A DNA stretch of 64,000 nt from Hydractinia symbiolongicarpus (taxonomy: Eukaryota; Cnidaria; Hydrozoa; Anthoathecata; Hydractiniidae). The notes beneath the pieces are model-generated. The model saw only the letters and a list, made by a program, of their open reading frames with translations, was not told the origin of the DNA and made no database searches. Made by a program: the position numbers and the translations under genes. The stretch is taken from NCBI RefSeq assembly GCF_029227915.1, contig NC_079880.1:27585501-27649500 (forward strand), given 5' to 3'. How positions within the stretch are numbered: position 1 is the stretch's first letter; every line of letters starts with the position of its first letter. Below, piece by piece: positions 1-11,712 of the stretch.

Positions 1-373
1 GAACTGATTCTGGACTGTGACCTTATCAATGCGATAAATGAGCAAATTGGACTCCAAGGAATAACATTCTTCTTAATTCGACATGATTGCTGGAATTCAG
101 CAAGTACACTATGCTCTGTGGTAGCGCTTTTTTAAAATATTTAGATAAATAAGTCCTTTTTTACTGTGGGACCAATCCTGGCCGTTAGCACGCACTGAAA
201 AAATAGAGACATTCTCAAAAACTAAATATCATTGACTTCGTGGCGGTATCAATCCGTTTGAGCTACAACGGCTGCGTCACATATTCGTACCAACATGTAT
301 TTACTGACAATTTTCCAATATTACTAAGTTATATCGCTTTTAACAATGAAATGATTGACTGTGGGACTTAACT
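1..373. repeat. Reference monomer of the ~372-bp satellite
   Basis: I use this as the reference unit; the phase, starting at GAACTGATTCTGG, is arbitrary. The same start motif returns at 374, 748, 1119, 1492, 1864 and 2236, so the unit is 371-374 bp. In order it holds a GGACTGTGACCTTAT-like start, a GACATGATTGCTGGAA stretch near 90, an AT-rich low-complexity part near 130-165 (A- and T-runs), a CpG-rich stretch near 180-200 (CCGTTAGCACGCACTG here, CCGTTATCGCGCGCTG in other subfamilies), a strongly conserved box at about 249-301, and a dyad near 320-345. Stop codons occur in all frames, so it is not coding. I do not recognise it as a named satellite family. Confidence 0.95.
249..301. other. Conserved box of the monomer (example copy)
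   Basis: Reading along the array, this part changes least. It comprises CCGTT (254-258), eight bases, AACGG (267-271), a TTGCGTCA-like site (CTGCGTCA in this copy) and ATTCGTACCAACATGTA. CCGTT and AACGG are reverse complements. CAACGG also fits the MYB-type pattern YAAC(G/T)G, and TTGCGTCA has the form of a bZIP C/EBP-ATF site. Constancy in a fast-changing satellite suggests a bound protein or phased nucleosome; which one is unknown. Confidence 0.55.
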
Positions 374-2235
374 GAACTAACTTTGGCCTGTGACCTTATA
401 AATGAGATAAGTGAGCCAACTGGACTCCAAGAAATAACATTCTTCTTAATTTGACATGATTGCCGGAACTCAGGGATTACACTGCGCGCTGTAGTAGCAC
501 TCCATTTAAAAATTTAAATAAAAAAGTCATTTTTTTAATGTGGGACTAATCCTAGCCGTTATCGCGCGCTGCAGAAATAGCAACAGTTTCAAAAACTAAA
601 TTTCATTAACTTTCTAACGGTATCAATCCGTTTGAGTTACAACGGTTGGGTCACATATTCGTACCAACATGTATTTAGCGATATGTTTCTGATATTACTA
701 GGTTGCATCGTTTTTAACAGTGAAACGATTGACGGTGGGACTTAATTGGACTGATTTTGGACTGTGACCTTATGAATGTGAAAGTGAGACAATTGGACTT
801 CAAGAAATAACATTCTTCTTAATTTGACATGATTGCCGGAACTCAGCGATTACACTGAGCGCTGTGGTAGCGCTTCATTTAAAAATTTAAATTAATAAGT
901 TAATATTTACTGTCGGACCAATCCTAGCCGTTATCGCGTGCTGAAGAAAGAGCGACAGTTTCAAAACTACATTTCATCGACTTATTGGCAGTATCAATCC
1001 GTTTGAGTTACAACGGTTGGGTCACATATTCGTACCAACATGTATTTAGCGATATTTTTCTGATATTACTAGGTTGCATCGCTTTTAACAGTGAAACGTT
1101 TGACTGTGGGACTTAATTGAACTGATTTTGGACTTTGACCTTATAAATGTGATAAATGTGCCAGTTTGACTACAAGAAATAACATTCTTCTTAATTCGAC
1201 ATGATTGCTTGGATTCAGCGAGTACACTATGCTCTGTGGTAGCGCTTTTTTTAAATATTTAGATATCTAAGTCCTTTTTTACTGTGGGACCAATCCTGTC
1301 CGTTAGCACGCACTGAATAAATAGAGACATTCTCAAAAACTACATCTCATTGACTTCGTGGCGGTATTAATCCGTTTGAGATACAACGGCTGCGTCACAT
1401 ATTCGTACCAACATGTATTTACTGACATTTTTCCGATATTACTAAGTTATATCGCTTTTAACAGTGAAACGATTGACTGTGGGACTTTACTGAACTGATT
1501 CTGGACTGCGACCTTATCAATGCGATAAATGAGCAAATTGGACTTTAAGGAATAACATTCTTCTTAATTCGACATGATTGCTGGAATTCACCAAGTACAC
1601 TATGCTCTGTGGTAGCGCTTTTTAAAAAATTTAGATCAATAAGTCTTTTTTTACTGTGGGACCAAACCCAGCCGTTAGTTGGCGCTGAAGAAATAGAGAC
1701 AGCTTCAAAAACTACATTTGAATTACTTTCTAACGGTATCAGTCCGTTTGAGTTACAACGGTTGCGTCACATATTCGTACCAACATGTAGATAGTGATTT
1801 TTTTCCGATATTACTAGGTTGTATCGCTTTTAACAGTGAAACGATTGACTGTGGGACTTAATTGAACTAACTTCGGACTGTGACTTGATAAATGTAATAA
1901 ATGAGACAATTGGACTCCAAGAAATAACATTCTTCTTAATTTGACATGATTGCCGGAACTCAGCGATTACACTGGGCGCTGTGAAAGCGCTTCATTTAAA
2001 AATTAAAAAAAATAAGTCAATCATTACTGTCGGACCAATCCTAGCCGTTATCGCGTGCTGAAGAAAGAGCAACAGTTTCAAAACAACATCTCACTTACTT
2101 TCTAACGGTGTCAGTCCGTTTGAGTTACAACAGTTGGGTCACATATTCGTACCAACATGTATTTAGCGATATTTTTCTGATATTACTAGGTTGCATCGCT
2201 TTTAACAGTGAAACGATTGACTGTGGGACTTAATT

Positions 2236-3043
2236 GAACTGATTCTGGACTGTGACCTTATCAATGCGATAAATGAGCAAATTGGACTCCAAGGAATAAC
2301 ATTCTTCTTAATTCGACATGATTGCTGGAATTCAGCAAGTACACTATGCTCTGTGGTAGCGCTTTTTTTAAATATTTAGATAAATAAGTCCTTTTTTACT
2401 GTGGGACCAATCCTGTCCGTTAGCACGCACTGAAGAAATAGAGACATTCTCAAAAACTAAATCTCATTGACTTCGTGGCGGTATCAATCCGTTTGAGATA
2501 CAACGGCTGCGTCACATATTCGTACCAACATGTATTTACTGACAATTTTCCGATATTACTAAGTTATATCGCTTTTAACAATGAAATGATTGACTGTGGG
2601 ACTTAACTGAACTAACTTTGGCCTGTGACCTTATAATTGAGATAAGTGAGCCAACTGGACTCCAAGAAATAACATTCTTCTTAATTTGACATGATTGCTG
2701 GAACTCAGGGATTACACTGCGCGCTGTAGTAGCCCTCCATTTAAAAATTTAAATAAAAAAGTCATTTTTTTAATGTGGGACTAATCCTAGCCGTTATCGC
2801 GCGCTGCAGAAATAGCAACAGTTTCAAAAACTAAATTTCATTAACTTTCTAACGGTATCAATCCGTTTGAGTTACAACGGTTGGGTCACATATTCGTACC
2901 AACATGTATTTAGCGATATGTTTCTGATATTACTAGGTTGCATCGTTTTTAACAGTGAAACGATTGACGGTGGGACTTAATTGGACTGATTTTGGACTGT
3001 GACCTTATGAATGTGAAAGTGAGACAATTGGACTTCAAGAAAT
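2236..3043. repeat. Six-monomer higher-order unit, partial second copy
   Basis: This matches 1-808 at a shift of 2235 bp with only scattered substitutions. The match stops at about 3043, where ATTATTCGTCTTACTTTGAC replaces the form seen at 809. From there to about 3214 is an ordinary flank-type monomer. Confidence 0.75.
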
Positions 3044-3214
3044 ATTATTCGTCTTACTTTGACATGATTGTTGGAAATCAGCGATTACCCTGGGCGCTGT
3101 GGAAGCGGTTCCTTTAAAAATTTAGATAAATAAGTCATTTTTTACTGTGGGACCAATCCTAGCCGTTATCGCGCGCCGAAGAAATAGATACAGTTTCAAA
3201 AATTACATTTCAAT

Positions 3215-6200
3215 GACTTTCTAGCGATGTCAGTCCGTTTGAGTTACAACGGTTGCGTCACATATTCGTACCAACATGTATTTAGCGATATGTTTCTGAT
3301 ATTACTAGGTTGCATCGCTTTTAACAGTGAAACGATTGACAGTGGGACTTAATTGAACTAACTTTGGACTGTGACCTGATAAATGTAATAAATGAGACAA
3401 TTGGACTCCAAGAAATAACATTCTTCTTAATTTGACATGATTGCCGGAATTCAGCGATTACACTGGGCACTGTGGAAGCGCTTCATTTAAAAATTTAAAA
3501 AAATAAGTCGATTATTACTGTCGGACCAATCCTAGCCGTTATCGCGTGCTGAAGAAAGAGCGACAGTTTCAAAACAACATCTCACTTACTTTCTAACGGT
3601 GTCAGTCCGTTTGAGTTACAACAGTTGGGTCACATATTCGTACCAACATGTATTTACTGACAATTTTCCGATATTACTAAGTTATATCGCTTTTAACAGT
3701 GAAACGATTGACTGTGGGACTTAATTGAACAAACTTTGGACTGTGACCTTATCAATGCGATAAATTAGCAAATTGGACTCCAAGGAATAACATTCTTCTT
3801 AATTCGACATGATTGCTGGAATTCAGCAAGTACACTATGCTCTGTGGTAGCGCTTTTTTTAAATATTTAGATAAATAAGTCCTTTTTTACTCTGGGACCA
3901 ATCCTGTCCGTTAGCACGCACTGAAGAAATAGAGACATTCTCAAAAACTAAATCTCATTGACTTCGTGGCGGTATCAATCCGTTTGAGATACAACGGCTG
4001 CGTCACATATTCGTACCAACATGTATTTAGTGTCAGTTTTCCGATATTACCAAGTTATATCGCTTTTAACAATGAAATGATTGACTGTGGGACTTAATTG
4101 AACTAATTTTGACCTGTGACCTTATAAATGTGATAAGTGAGCCAACTGGACTCCAAGAAATAATATTCTTCTTACTTTGACATGATTGTTGGAAATCAGC
4201 GATTACACTGGGCGCTGTGAAAGCGCTTCATTTAAAAATTTAGATAAATAAGTCATTTTTTACTGTGGGACCAATCCTAGCCGTTATCGTGTGCTGAATA
4301 AAGAGCGACAGTTTCAAAAACTACATCTCACTTACTTTCTAACAATGTCAGTCCGTTTGAGTTACAACAGTTGGGTCACATATTCATACCAACATGCATT
4401 TAGCGATATTTTTCTGATATTACTAGGTTGCATCGCTTTCAACAGTGAAACGATTGACTGTGGGACTTAGTTGAACTAACATTGGACTGTGACCTGATAA
4501 ATGTGATAAATGAGCAAATTGGACTCCAAGGAATAACATTCTTCTTACTTCGACATGATTGCTGGAATTCAGCAAGTACACTATGCTCTGTGGTAGCGCT
4601 TTTTTAAAAATTTAGATAAATAAGTCTTTTTTTACTGTGGGACCAAACCCAGCCGTTAGTTTGCGCTAAAGAAATAGAGACAGCTTCAATAACTACATTT
4701 CAATTACTTTCTAACGGTATCAGTCTGTTTTAGTTACAACGGTTGCGTCACATATTCGTACCAACATGTAGATAGTGATTTTTTTCCGATATTACTAGGT
4801 TGTATCGCTTCTAACAGTTAAACGATTGACTGTGGGACTTAATTGAACTAACTTTGGACTGTGACCTGATAAATGTGATAAATGAGCCAACTGGACTCCA
4901 AGGAATAACATTCTCCTTAAATTGACATGATTGCTGGATTTCAGCGATTTCACTAGGCTCTGTGGTAGCGCATTATTTAGAAGTTTAGATAAGTAAGTCT
5001 TTTTTTACTGTGGGACCAATCCTGTCCGTTAGTACGCGCCAAAAAAACAGAGGCATTCTCAGAAACTACATTTCATTGCTTTTTGGCGGTATCAATCCGT
5101 TTGAGTTACAACGGTTGCGTCACATATTCGTACCAACATGTATTTAGTGACAGTTTTCCGATATTACAAAGTTATATCGCTTTTAACAATGAAATGATTG
5201 ACTGTGGGACTTAATTGAACTAACTTTGACCTGTGACCTTATAAATGTGATAAGTGAGCCAACTGGACACCAAGAAATAATATTCTTCTTACTTTGACAT
5301 GATTGTTGGAAATCAGCGATTACACTGGGCGCTGTGGAAGCGCTTCATTTAAAAATTTAGATAAATAATTCATTTTTCACTGTGGGACCAATCCTAGCCG
5401 TTATCGCGTCCTGAAGAAAGAGCGACAGTTTCAAAAACTACATCTCACTTACTTTCTAACGGTGTCAGTCCGTTTGAGTTACAACAGTTGGGTCACATAT
5501 TGGTACCAACATGCATTTAGCGACATTTTTCTGATATTACTAGGTTGCATCGCTTTTAATAGTGAAACGATTGACTGTGGGACTTAGTTGAACTAACATT
5601 GGACTGTGACCTGATAAATGTGATAAATGAGCCAAATGGACTCCAAGGAATAACATTCTTCTTAAATTGACATGATTGCTGGATTTCAGCGATTTCACTA
5701 GGCTCTGTGGTAGCGCTTTATTTAGAAGTTTAGATAAGTAAGTCTTTTTTTACTGTGGAAACAATCCTGTCCGTTACCACGCACTGAAGAAATAGAGACA
5801 TTCTCAAAAAGTAAATCTCATTGACTTCTGGCGGTATCAAACCGTTTGAGTTACAACGGTTGCATCACATATTCGTACCAACATGTATTTAGTGATTTTT
5901 TTCCGATGTGGCTACGTTACATCGCTTTTAACAGTGAAACGATTGACTGTGGTACTTAATTGAACTGATTCTTGACTGTGACCTTGTAAATGCGATAAAA
6001 GAGCCAATTGGGCTCCAAGGAATAACATTCTTTTTAATTCGACATGATTGCTGAAATTCAGCGAGTACACTAGGCTCTGTGGTAGTGCTTTATTCAAAAC
6101 TTTAGATAAATAAGTCTTTCTTTACTGTGGGACTAATCCTGGCCGTTAGCACGCGCTGAAGAAATAGAGACATTCTCAAAAACTACATTTCATCGACTTC

Positions 6201-7299
6201 TTGGTGGTATCAATCCGTTTGAGTTACAACGGTTGTGTCAGATATTCGTACCAACATGTATTTAGCGATAGTATTCTGATATTACTAGGTTGCATCGCTT
6301 TTAACAGTGAAACGATTGACTGTGGGACTTAGTTGAACTGATTTTGGACTTTAACCTTAAAAATGTGATAAATGAGCCAGTTTGACTACAAGAAGTAACA
6401 TTCTTCTTAATTTGACTTGATTGCTGGAACTCAGCTATTGCACTGGGCACTGTGGTAGCGTTTTATTTAAAAATTTAGTTAAATAAGTCTTTTCTAACTG
6501 TGGAATTAATCCTGGCCGTTAGCAGGCGCTGAAGAAATAGAGACAGTTTCAAAAACTACATTTAATTGACTTTCTAACGGTGTTAATCCGTTTGAGTTAC
6601 AACGGTTGCCTCACATATTCGTACCAACATGTATTTAGTGATTTCTTTCCGATGTGACTAAGTTGCATCGCTTTTAACAGTGAAACGATCGACTGCGGGA
6701 CTTAATTGAACTGATTCTGGACTGTGACCTTGCAAATGCGATGAATGAGCCAATTGGGCTGCAAGAAATACCATACTTCTTAATTTGACATGATTGCTGG
6801 AATTCAGCGAGTACACTAGGCTCTGTGGTAGTGCTTTATATAATAATTAACTTTAATAAGTCCTTTTTTCTGTGGGACAAACCCTGGCCGTTAGCACGCG
6901 CTGAAGAAATAGAGACATTCTCAAAATCTACACCTCATCGACTTCTTGGCAGTATCAATCCGTTTGAGTTACAATGGTTGCGTCACATGTTCGTACCAAC
7001 ATGTATTTAGCAATAGTATTCTGATGTTACTAGGTTCAGTGAAACGATTGACTTTGGGACTTAATTGAACTAACTCTGGACTGTGACCTGATAAATGTTA
7101 TAAATGGGCCAGTTTGACTACAAGAAATAACATTCTTCTTAAATTGACATGATTGCTGGAACTCAGCGATTACACTGGGCGCTGTGGTAGCACTTTATTA
7201 AAAAATTAAGATAAAAAAGTCATTTTTTATTGTAGGACCAATCCTAGCCGTTATCGCGCGCTGATGAAATAGCGACAGTTTCAAAAACTACATTTCATT
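3215..7299. repeat. Eleven-monomer higher-order repeat (4085 bp), copy 1
   Basis: Eleven monomers that recur almost base for base 4085 bp downstream. For example, the GACAGTGGGACTT variant at about 3338 returns at 7423, and the CGCCAAAAAAACAGAGGC monomer near 5037 returns near 9122. By eye I saw only a handful of substitutions between the copies (GCACTGAAG near 3921 against GCCATGAAG near 8006; ATATAATAATT near 6837 against ATATAAAAATT near 10922). That points to a recent duplication or strong homogenisation. The open frames at 5912-6097 and 6825-7010 are satellite sequence. Confidence 0.88.
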
Positions 7300-10200
7300 G
7301 ACTTTCTAGCGATGTCAGTCCGTTTGAGTTACAACGGTTGCGTCACATATTCGTACCAACATGTATTTAGCGATATGTTTCTGATATTACTAGGTTGCAT
7401 CGCTTTTAACAGTGAAACGATTGACAGTGGGACTTAATTGAACTAACTTTGGACTGTGACCTGATAAATGTAATAAATGAGACAATTGGACTCCAAGAAA
7501 TAACATTCTTCTTAATTTGACATGATTGCCGGAATTCAGCGATTACACTGGGCACTGTGGAAGCGCTTCATTTAAAAATTTAAAAAAATAAGTCGATTAT
7601 TACTGTCGGACCAATCCTAGCCGTTATCGCGTGCTGAAGAAAGAGCGACAGTTTCAAAACAACATCTCACTTACTTTCTAACGGTGTCAGTCCGTTTGAG
7701 TTACAACAGTTGGGTCACATATTCGTACCAACATGTATTTACTGACAATTTTCCGATATTACTAAGTTATATCGCTTTTAACAGTGAAACGATTGACTGT
7801 GGGACTTAATTGAACAAACTTTGGACTGTGACCTTATCAATGCGATAAATTAGCAAATTGGACTCCAAGGAATAACATTCTTCTTAATTCGACATGATTG
7901 CTGGAATTCAGCAAGTACACTATGCTCTGTGGTAGCGCTTTTTTTAAATATTTAGATAAATAAGTCCTTTTTTACTCTGGGACCAATCCTGTCCGTTAGC
8001 ACGCCATGAAGAAATAGAGACATTCTCAAAAACTAAATCTCATTGACTTCGTGGCGGTATCAATCCGTTTGAGATACAACGGCTGCGTCACATATTCGTA
8101 CCAACATGTATTTAGTGTCAGTTTTCCGATATTACCAAGTTATATCGCTTTTAACAATGAAATGATTGACTGTGGGACTTAATTGAACTAATTTTGACCT
8201 GTGACCTTATAAATGTGATAAGTGAGCCAACTGGACTCCAAGAAATAATATTCTTCTTACTTTGACATGATTGTTGGAAATCAGCGATTACACTGGGCGC
8301 TGTGAAAGCGCTTCATTTAAAAATTTAGATAAATAAGTCATTTTTTACTGTGGGACCAATCCTAGCCGTTATCGTGTGCTGAATAAAGAGCGACAGTTTC
8401 AAAAACTACATCTCACTTACTTTCTAACAATGTCAGTCCGTTTGAGTTACAACAGTTGGGTCACATATTCATACCAACATGCATTTAGCGATATTTTTCT
8501 GATATTACTAGGTTGCATCGCTTTCAACAGTGAAACGATTGACTGTGGGACTTAGTTGAACTAACATTGGACTGTGACCTGATAAATGTGATAAATGAGC
8601 AAATTGGACTCCAAGGAATAACATTCTTCTTACTTCGACATGATTGCTGGAATTCAGCAAGTACACTATGCTCTGTGGTAGCGCTTTTTTGAAAATTTAG
8701 ATAAATAAGTCTTTTTTTACTGTGGGACCAAACCCAGCCGTTAGTTTGCGCTAAAGAAATAGAGACAGCTTCAATAACTACATTTCAATTACTTTCTAAC
8801 GGTATCAGTCTGTTTTAGTTACAACGGTTGCGTCACATATTCGTACCAACATGTAGATAGTGATTTTTTTCCGATATTACTAGGTTGTATCGCTTCTAAC
8901 AGTTAAACGATTGACTGTGGGACTTAATTGAACTAACTTTGGACTGTGACCTGATAAATGTGATAAATGAGCCAACTGGACTCCAAGGAATAACATTCTC
9001 CTTAAATTGACATGATTGCTGGATTTCAGCGATTTCACTAGGCTCTGTGGTAGCGCATTATTTAGAAGTTTAGATAAGTAAGTCTTTTTTTACTGTGGGA
9101 CCAATCCTGTCCGTTAGTACGCGCCAAAAAAACAGAGGCATTCTCAGAAACTACATTTCATTGCTTTTTGGCGGTATCAATCCGTTTGAGTTACAACGGT
9201 TGCGTCACATATTCGTACCAACATGTATTTAGTGACAGTTTTCCGATATTACAAAGTTATATCGCTTTTAACAATGAAATGATTGACTGTGGGACTTAAT
9301 TGAACTAACTTTGACCTGTGACCTTATAAATGTGATAAGTGAGCCAACTGGACACCAAGAAATAATATTCTTCTTACTTTGACATGATTGTTGGAAATCA
9401 GCGATTACACTGGGCGCTGTGGAAGCGCTTCATTTAAAAATTTAGATAAATAATTCATTTTTCACTGTGGGACCAATCCTAGCCGTTATCGCGTCCTGAA
9501 GAAAGAGCGACAGTTTCAAAAACTACATCTCACTTACTTTCTAACGGTGTCAGTCCGTTTGAGTTACAACAGTTGGGTCACATATTGGTACCAACATGCA
9601 TTTAGCGACATTTTTCTGATATTACTAGGTTGCATCGCTTTTAATAGTGAAACGATTGACTGTGGGACTTAGTTGAACTAACATTGGACTGTGACCTGAT
9701 AAATGTGATAAATGAGCCAAATGGACTCCAAGGAATAACATTCTTCTTAAATTGACATGATTGCTGGATTTCAGCGATTTCACTAGGCTCTGTGGTAGCG
9801 CTTTATTTAGAAGTTTAGATAAGTAAGTCTTTTTTTACTGTGGAAACAATCCTGTCCGTTACCACGCACTGAAGAAATAGAGACATTCTCAAAAAGTAAA
9901 TCTCATTGACTTCTGGCGGTATCAAACCGTTTGAGTTACAACGGTTGCATCACATATTCGTACCAACATGTATTTAGTGATTTTTTTCCGATGTGGCTAC
10001 GTTACATCGCTTTTAACAGTGAAACGATTGACTGTGGTACTTAATTGAACTGATTCTTGACTGTGACCTTGTAAATGCGATAAAAGAGCCAATTGGGCTC
10101 CAAGGAATAACATTCTTTTTAATTCGACATGATTGCTGAAATTCAGCGAGTACACTAGGCTCTGTGGTAGTGCTTTATTCAAAACTTTAGATAAATAAGT

Positions 10201-11384
10201 CTTTCTTTACTGTGGGACTAATCCTGGCCGTTAGCACGCGCTGAAGAAATAGAGACATTCTCAAAAACTACATTTCATCGACTTCTTGGTGGTATCAATC
10301 CGTTTGAGTTACAACGGTTGTGTCAGATATTCGTACCAACATGTATTTAGCGATAGTATTCTGATATTACTAGGTTGCATCGCTTTTAACAGTGAAACGA
10401 TTGACTGTGGGACTTAGTTGAACTGATTTTGGACTTTAACCTTAAAAATGTGATAAATGAGCCAGTTTGACTACAAGAAGTAACATTCTTCTTAATTTGA
10501 CTTGATTGCTGGAACTAAGCTATTGCACTGGGCACTGTGGTAGCGTTTTATTTAAAAATTTAGTTAAATAAGTCTTTTCTAACTGTGGAATTAATCCTGG
10601 CCGTTAGCAGGCGCTGAAGAAATAGAGACAGTTTCAAAAACTACATTTAATTGACTTTCTAACGGTGTTAATCCGTTTGAGTTACAACGGTTGCCTCACA
10701 TATTCGTACCAACATGTATTTAGTGATTTCTTTCCGATGTGACTAAGTTGCATCGCTTTTAACAGTGAAACGATCGACTGCGGGACTTAATTGAACTGAT
10801 TCTGGACTGTGACCTTGCAAATGCGATGAATGAGCCAATTGGGCTGCAAGAAATACCATACTTCTTAATTTGACATGATTGCTGGAATTCAGCGAGTACA
10901 CTAGGCTCTGTGGTAGTGCTTTATATAAAAATTAACTTTAATAAGTCCTTTTTTCTGTGGGACAAACCCTGGCCGTTAGCACGCGCTGAAGAAATAGAGA
11001 CATTCTCAAAATCTACACCTCATCGACTTCTTGGCAGTATCAATCCGTTTGAGTTACAATGGTTGCGTCACATGTTCGTACCAACATGTATTTAGCAATA
11101 GTATTCTGATGTTACTAGGTTCAGTGAAACGATTGACTTTGGGACTTAATTGAACTAACTCTGGACTGTGACCTGATAAATGTTATAAATGGGCCAGTTT
11201 GACTACAAGAAATAACATTCTTCTTAAATTGACATGATTGCTGGAACTCAGCGATTACACTGGGCGCTGTGGTAGCACTTTATTAAAAAATTAAGATAAA
11301 AAAGTCATTTTTTATTGTAGGACCAATCCTAGCCGTTATCGCGCGCTGATGAAATAGCGACAGTTTCAAAAACTACATTTCATT
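7300..11384. repeat. Eleven-monomer higher-order repeat (4085 bp), copy 2
   Basis: Tandem second copy of 3215-7299. It begins at the TTTCTAGCGATGTCAGTCCG variant and ends where the array switches to TTTCTAATGGTATCAATCCG. Private changes against copy 1 include GAACTAAGC for GAACTCAGC near 10515. Confidence 0.88.
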
Positions 11385-11712
11385 GACTTTCTAATGGTAT
11401 CAATCCGTTTGATTTACAACGGTTGCGCCACATATTCGTCCCCACATGTATTTAGCGATAGGATTCGGATATTACTAGGTTGCATCGCTTTTAACAGTGA
11501 ACTGTTTGACTGTGGGACTTAATTGAACTGATTTTGGACTTTGACTTTATAAATGTGATAAATGAGCCAGTTTGACAACAAAAAGTAACATTCTTCTTAA
11601 TTTGACAGTTTCAAAAACTACTTTTCGTTGACTTTCTAACGGTGTCAATCCGTTTGATTTACAACGGTTGCGCCACATATTCGTCCCCACATGTATTTAG
11701 CGATAGGATTCG
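11385..11712. repeat. Junction monomers between copies 2 and 3, with an internal deletion
   Basis: This joins copy 2 to the shortened third copy. A GATTTACAACGG / GCGCCACATATTCGTCCCC monomer occurs twice (about 11410 and 11655). The second follows a monomer lacking about 140 bp, the joint being the shared tetranucleotide GACA at 11604-11607. The same joint is found at 15189-15192, after copy 3, so it was copied with the block. Confidence 0.75.

Larger units (their letters stand above)
1..2235. repeat. Six-monomer higher-order unit, first copy
   Basis: Six monomers with starts at 1, 374, 748, 1119, 1492 and 1864. The first two and part of the third recur at a shift of 2235 bp (next entry). 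Shared private variants include the GCCTGTGACCTTATAA start in monomer 2 and the GTGAAAGTGAGACAATTG stretch in monomer 3. Confidence 0.8.

Noticed and set aside
3215-11384. Treating the 4085-bp copies as certain biology
   Set aside because: Such high identity could also arise from misassembly of a satellite. I keep the repeat as a feature but do not base functional claims on the exact copy number.
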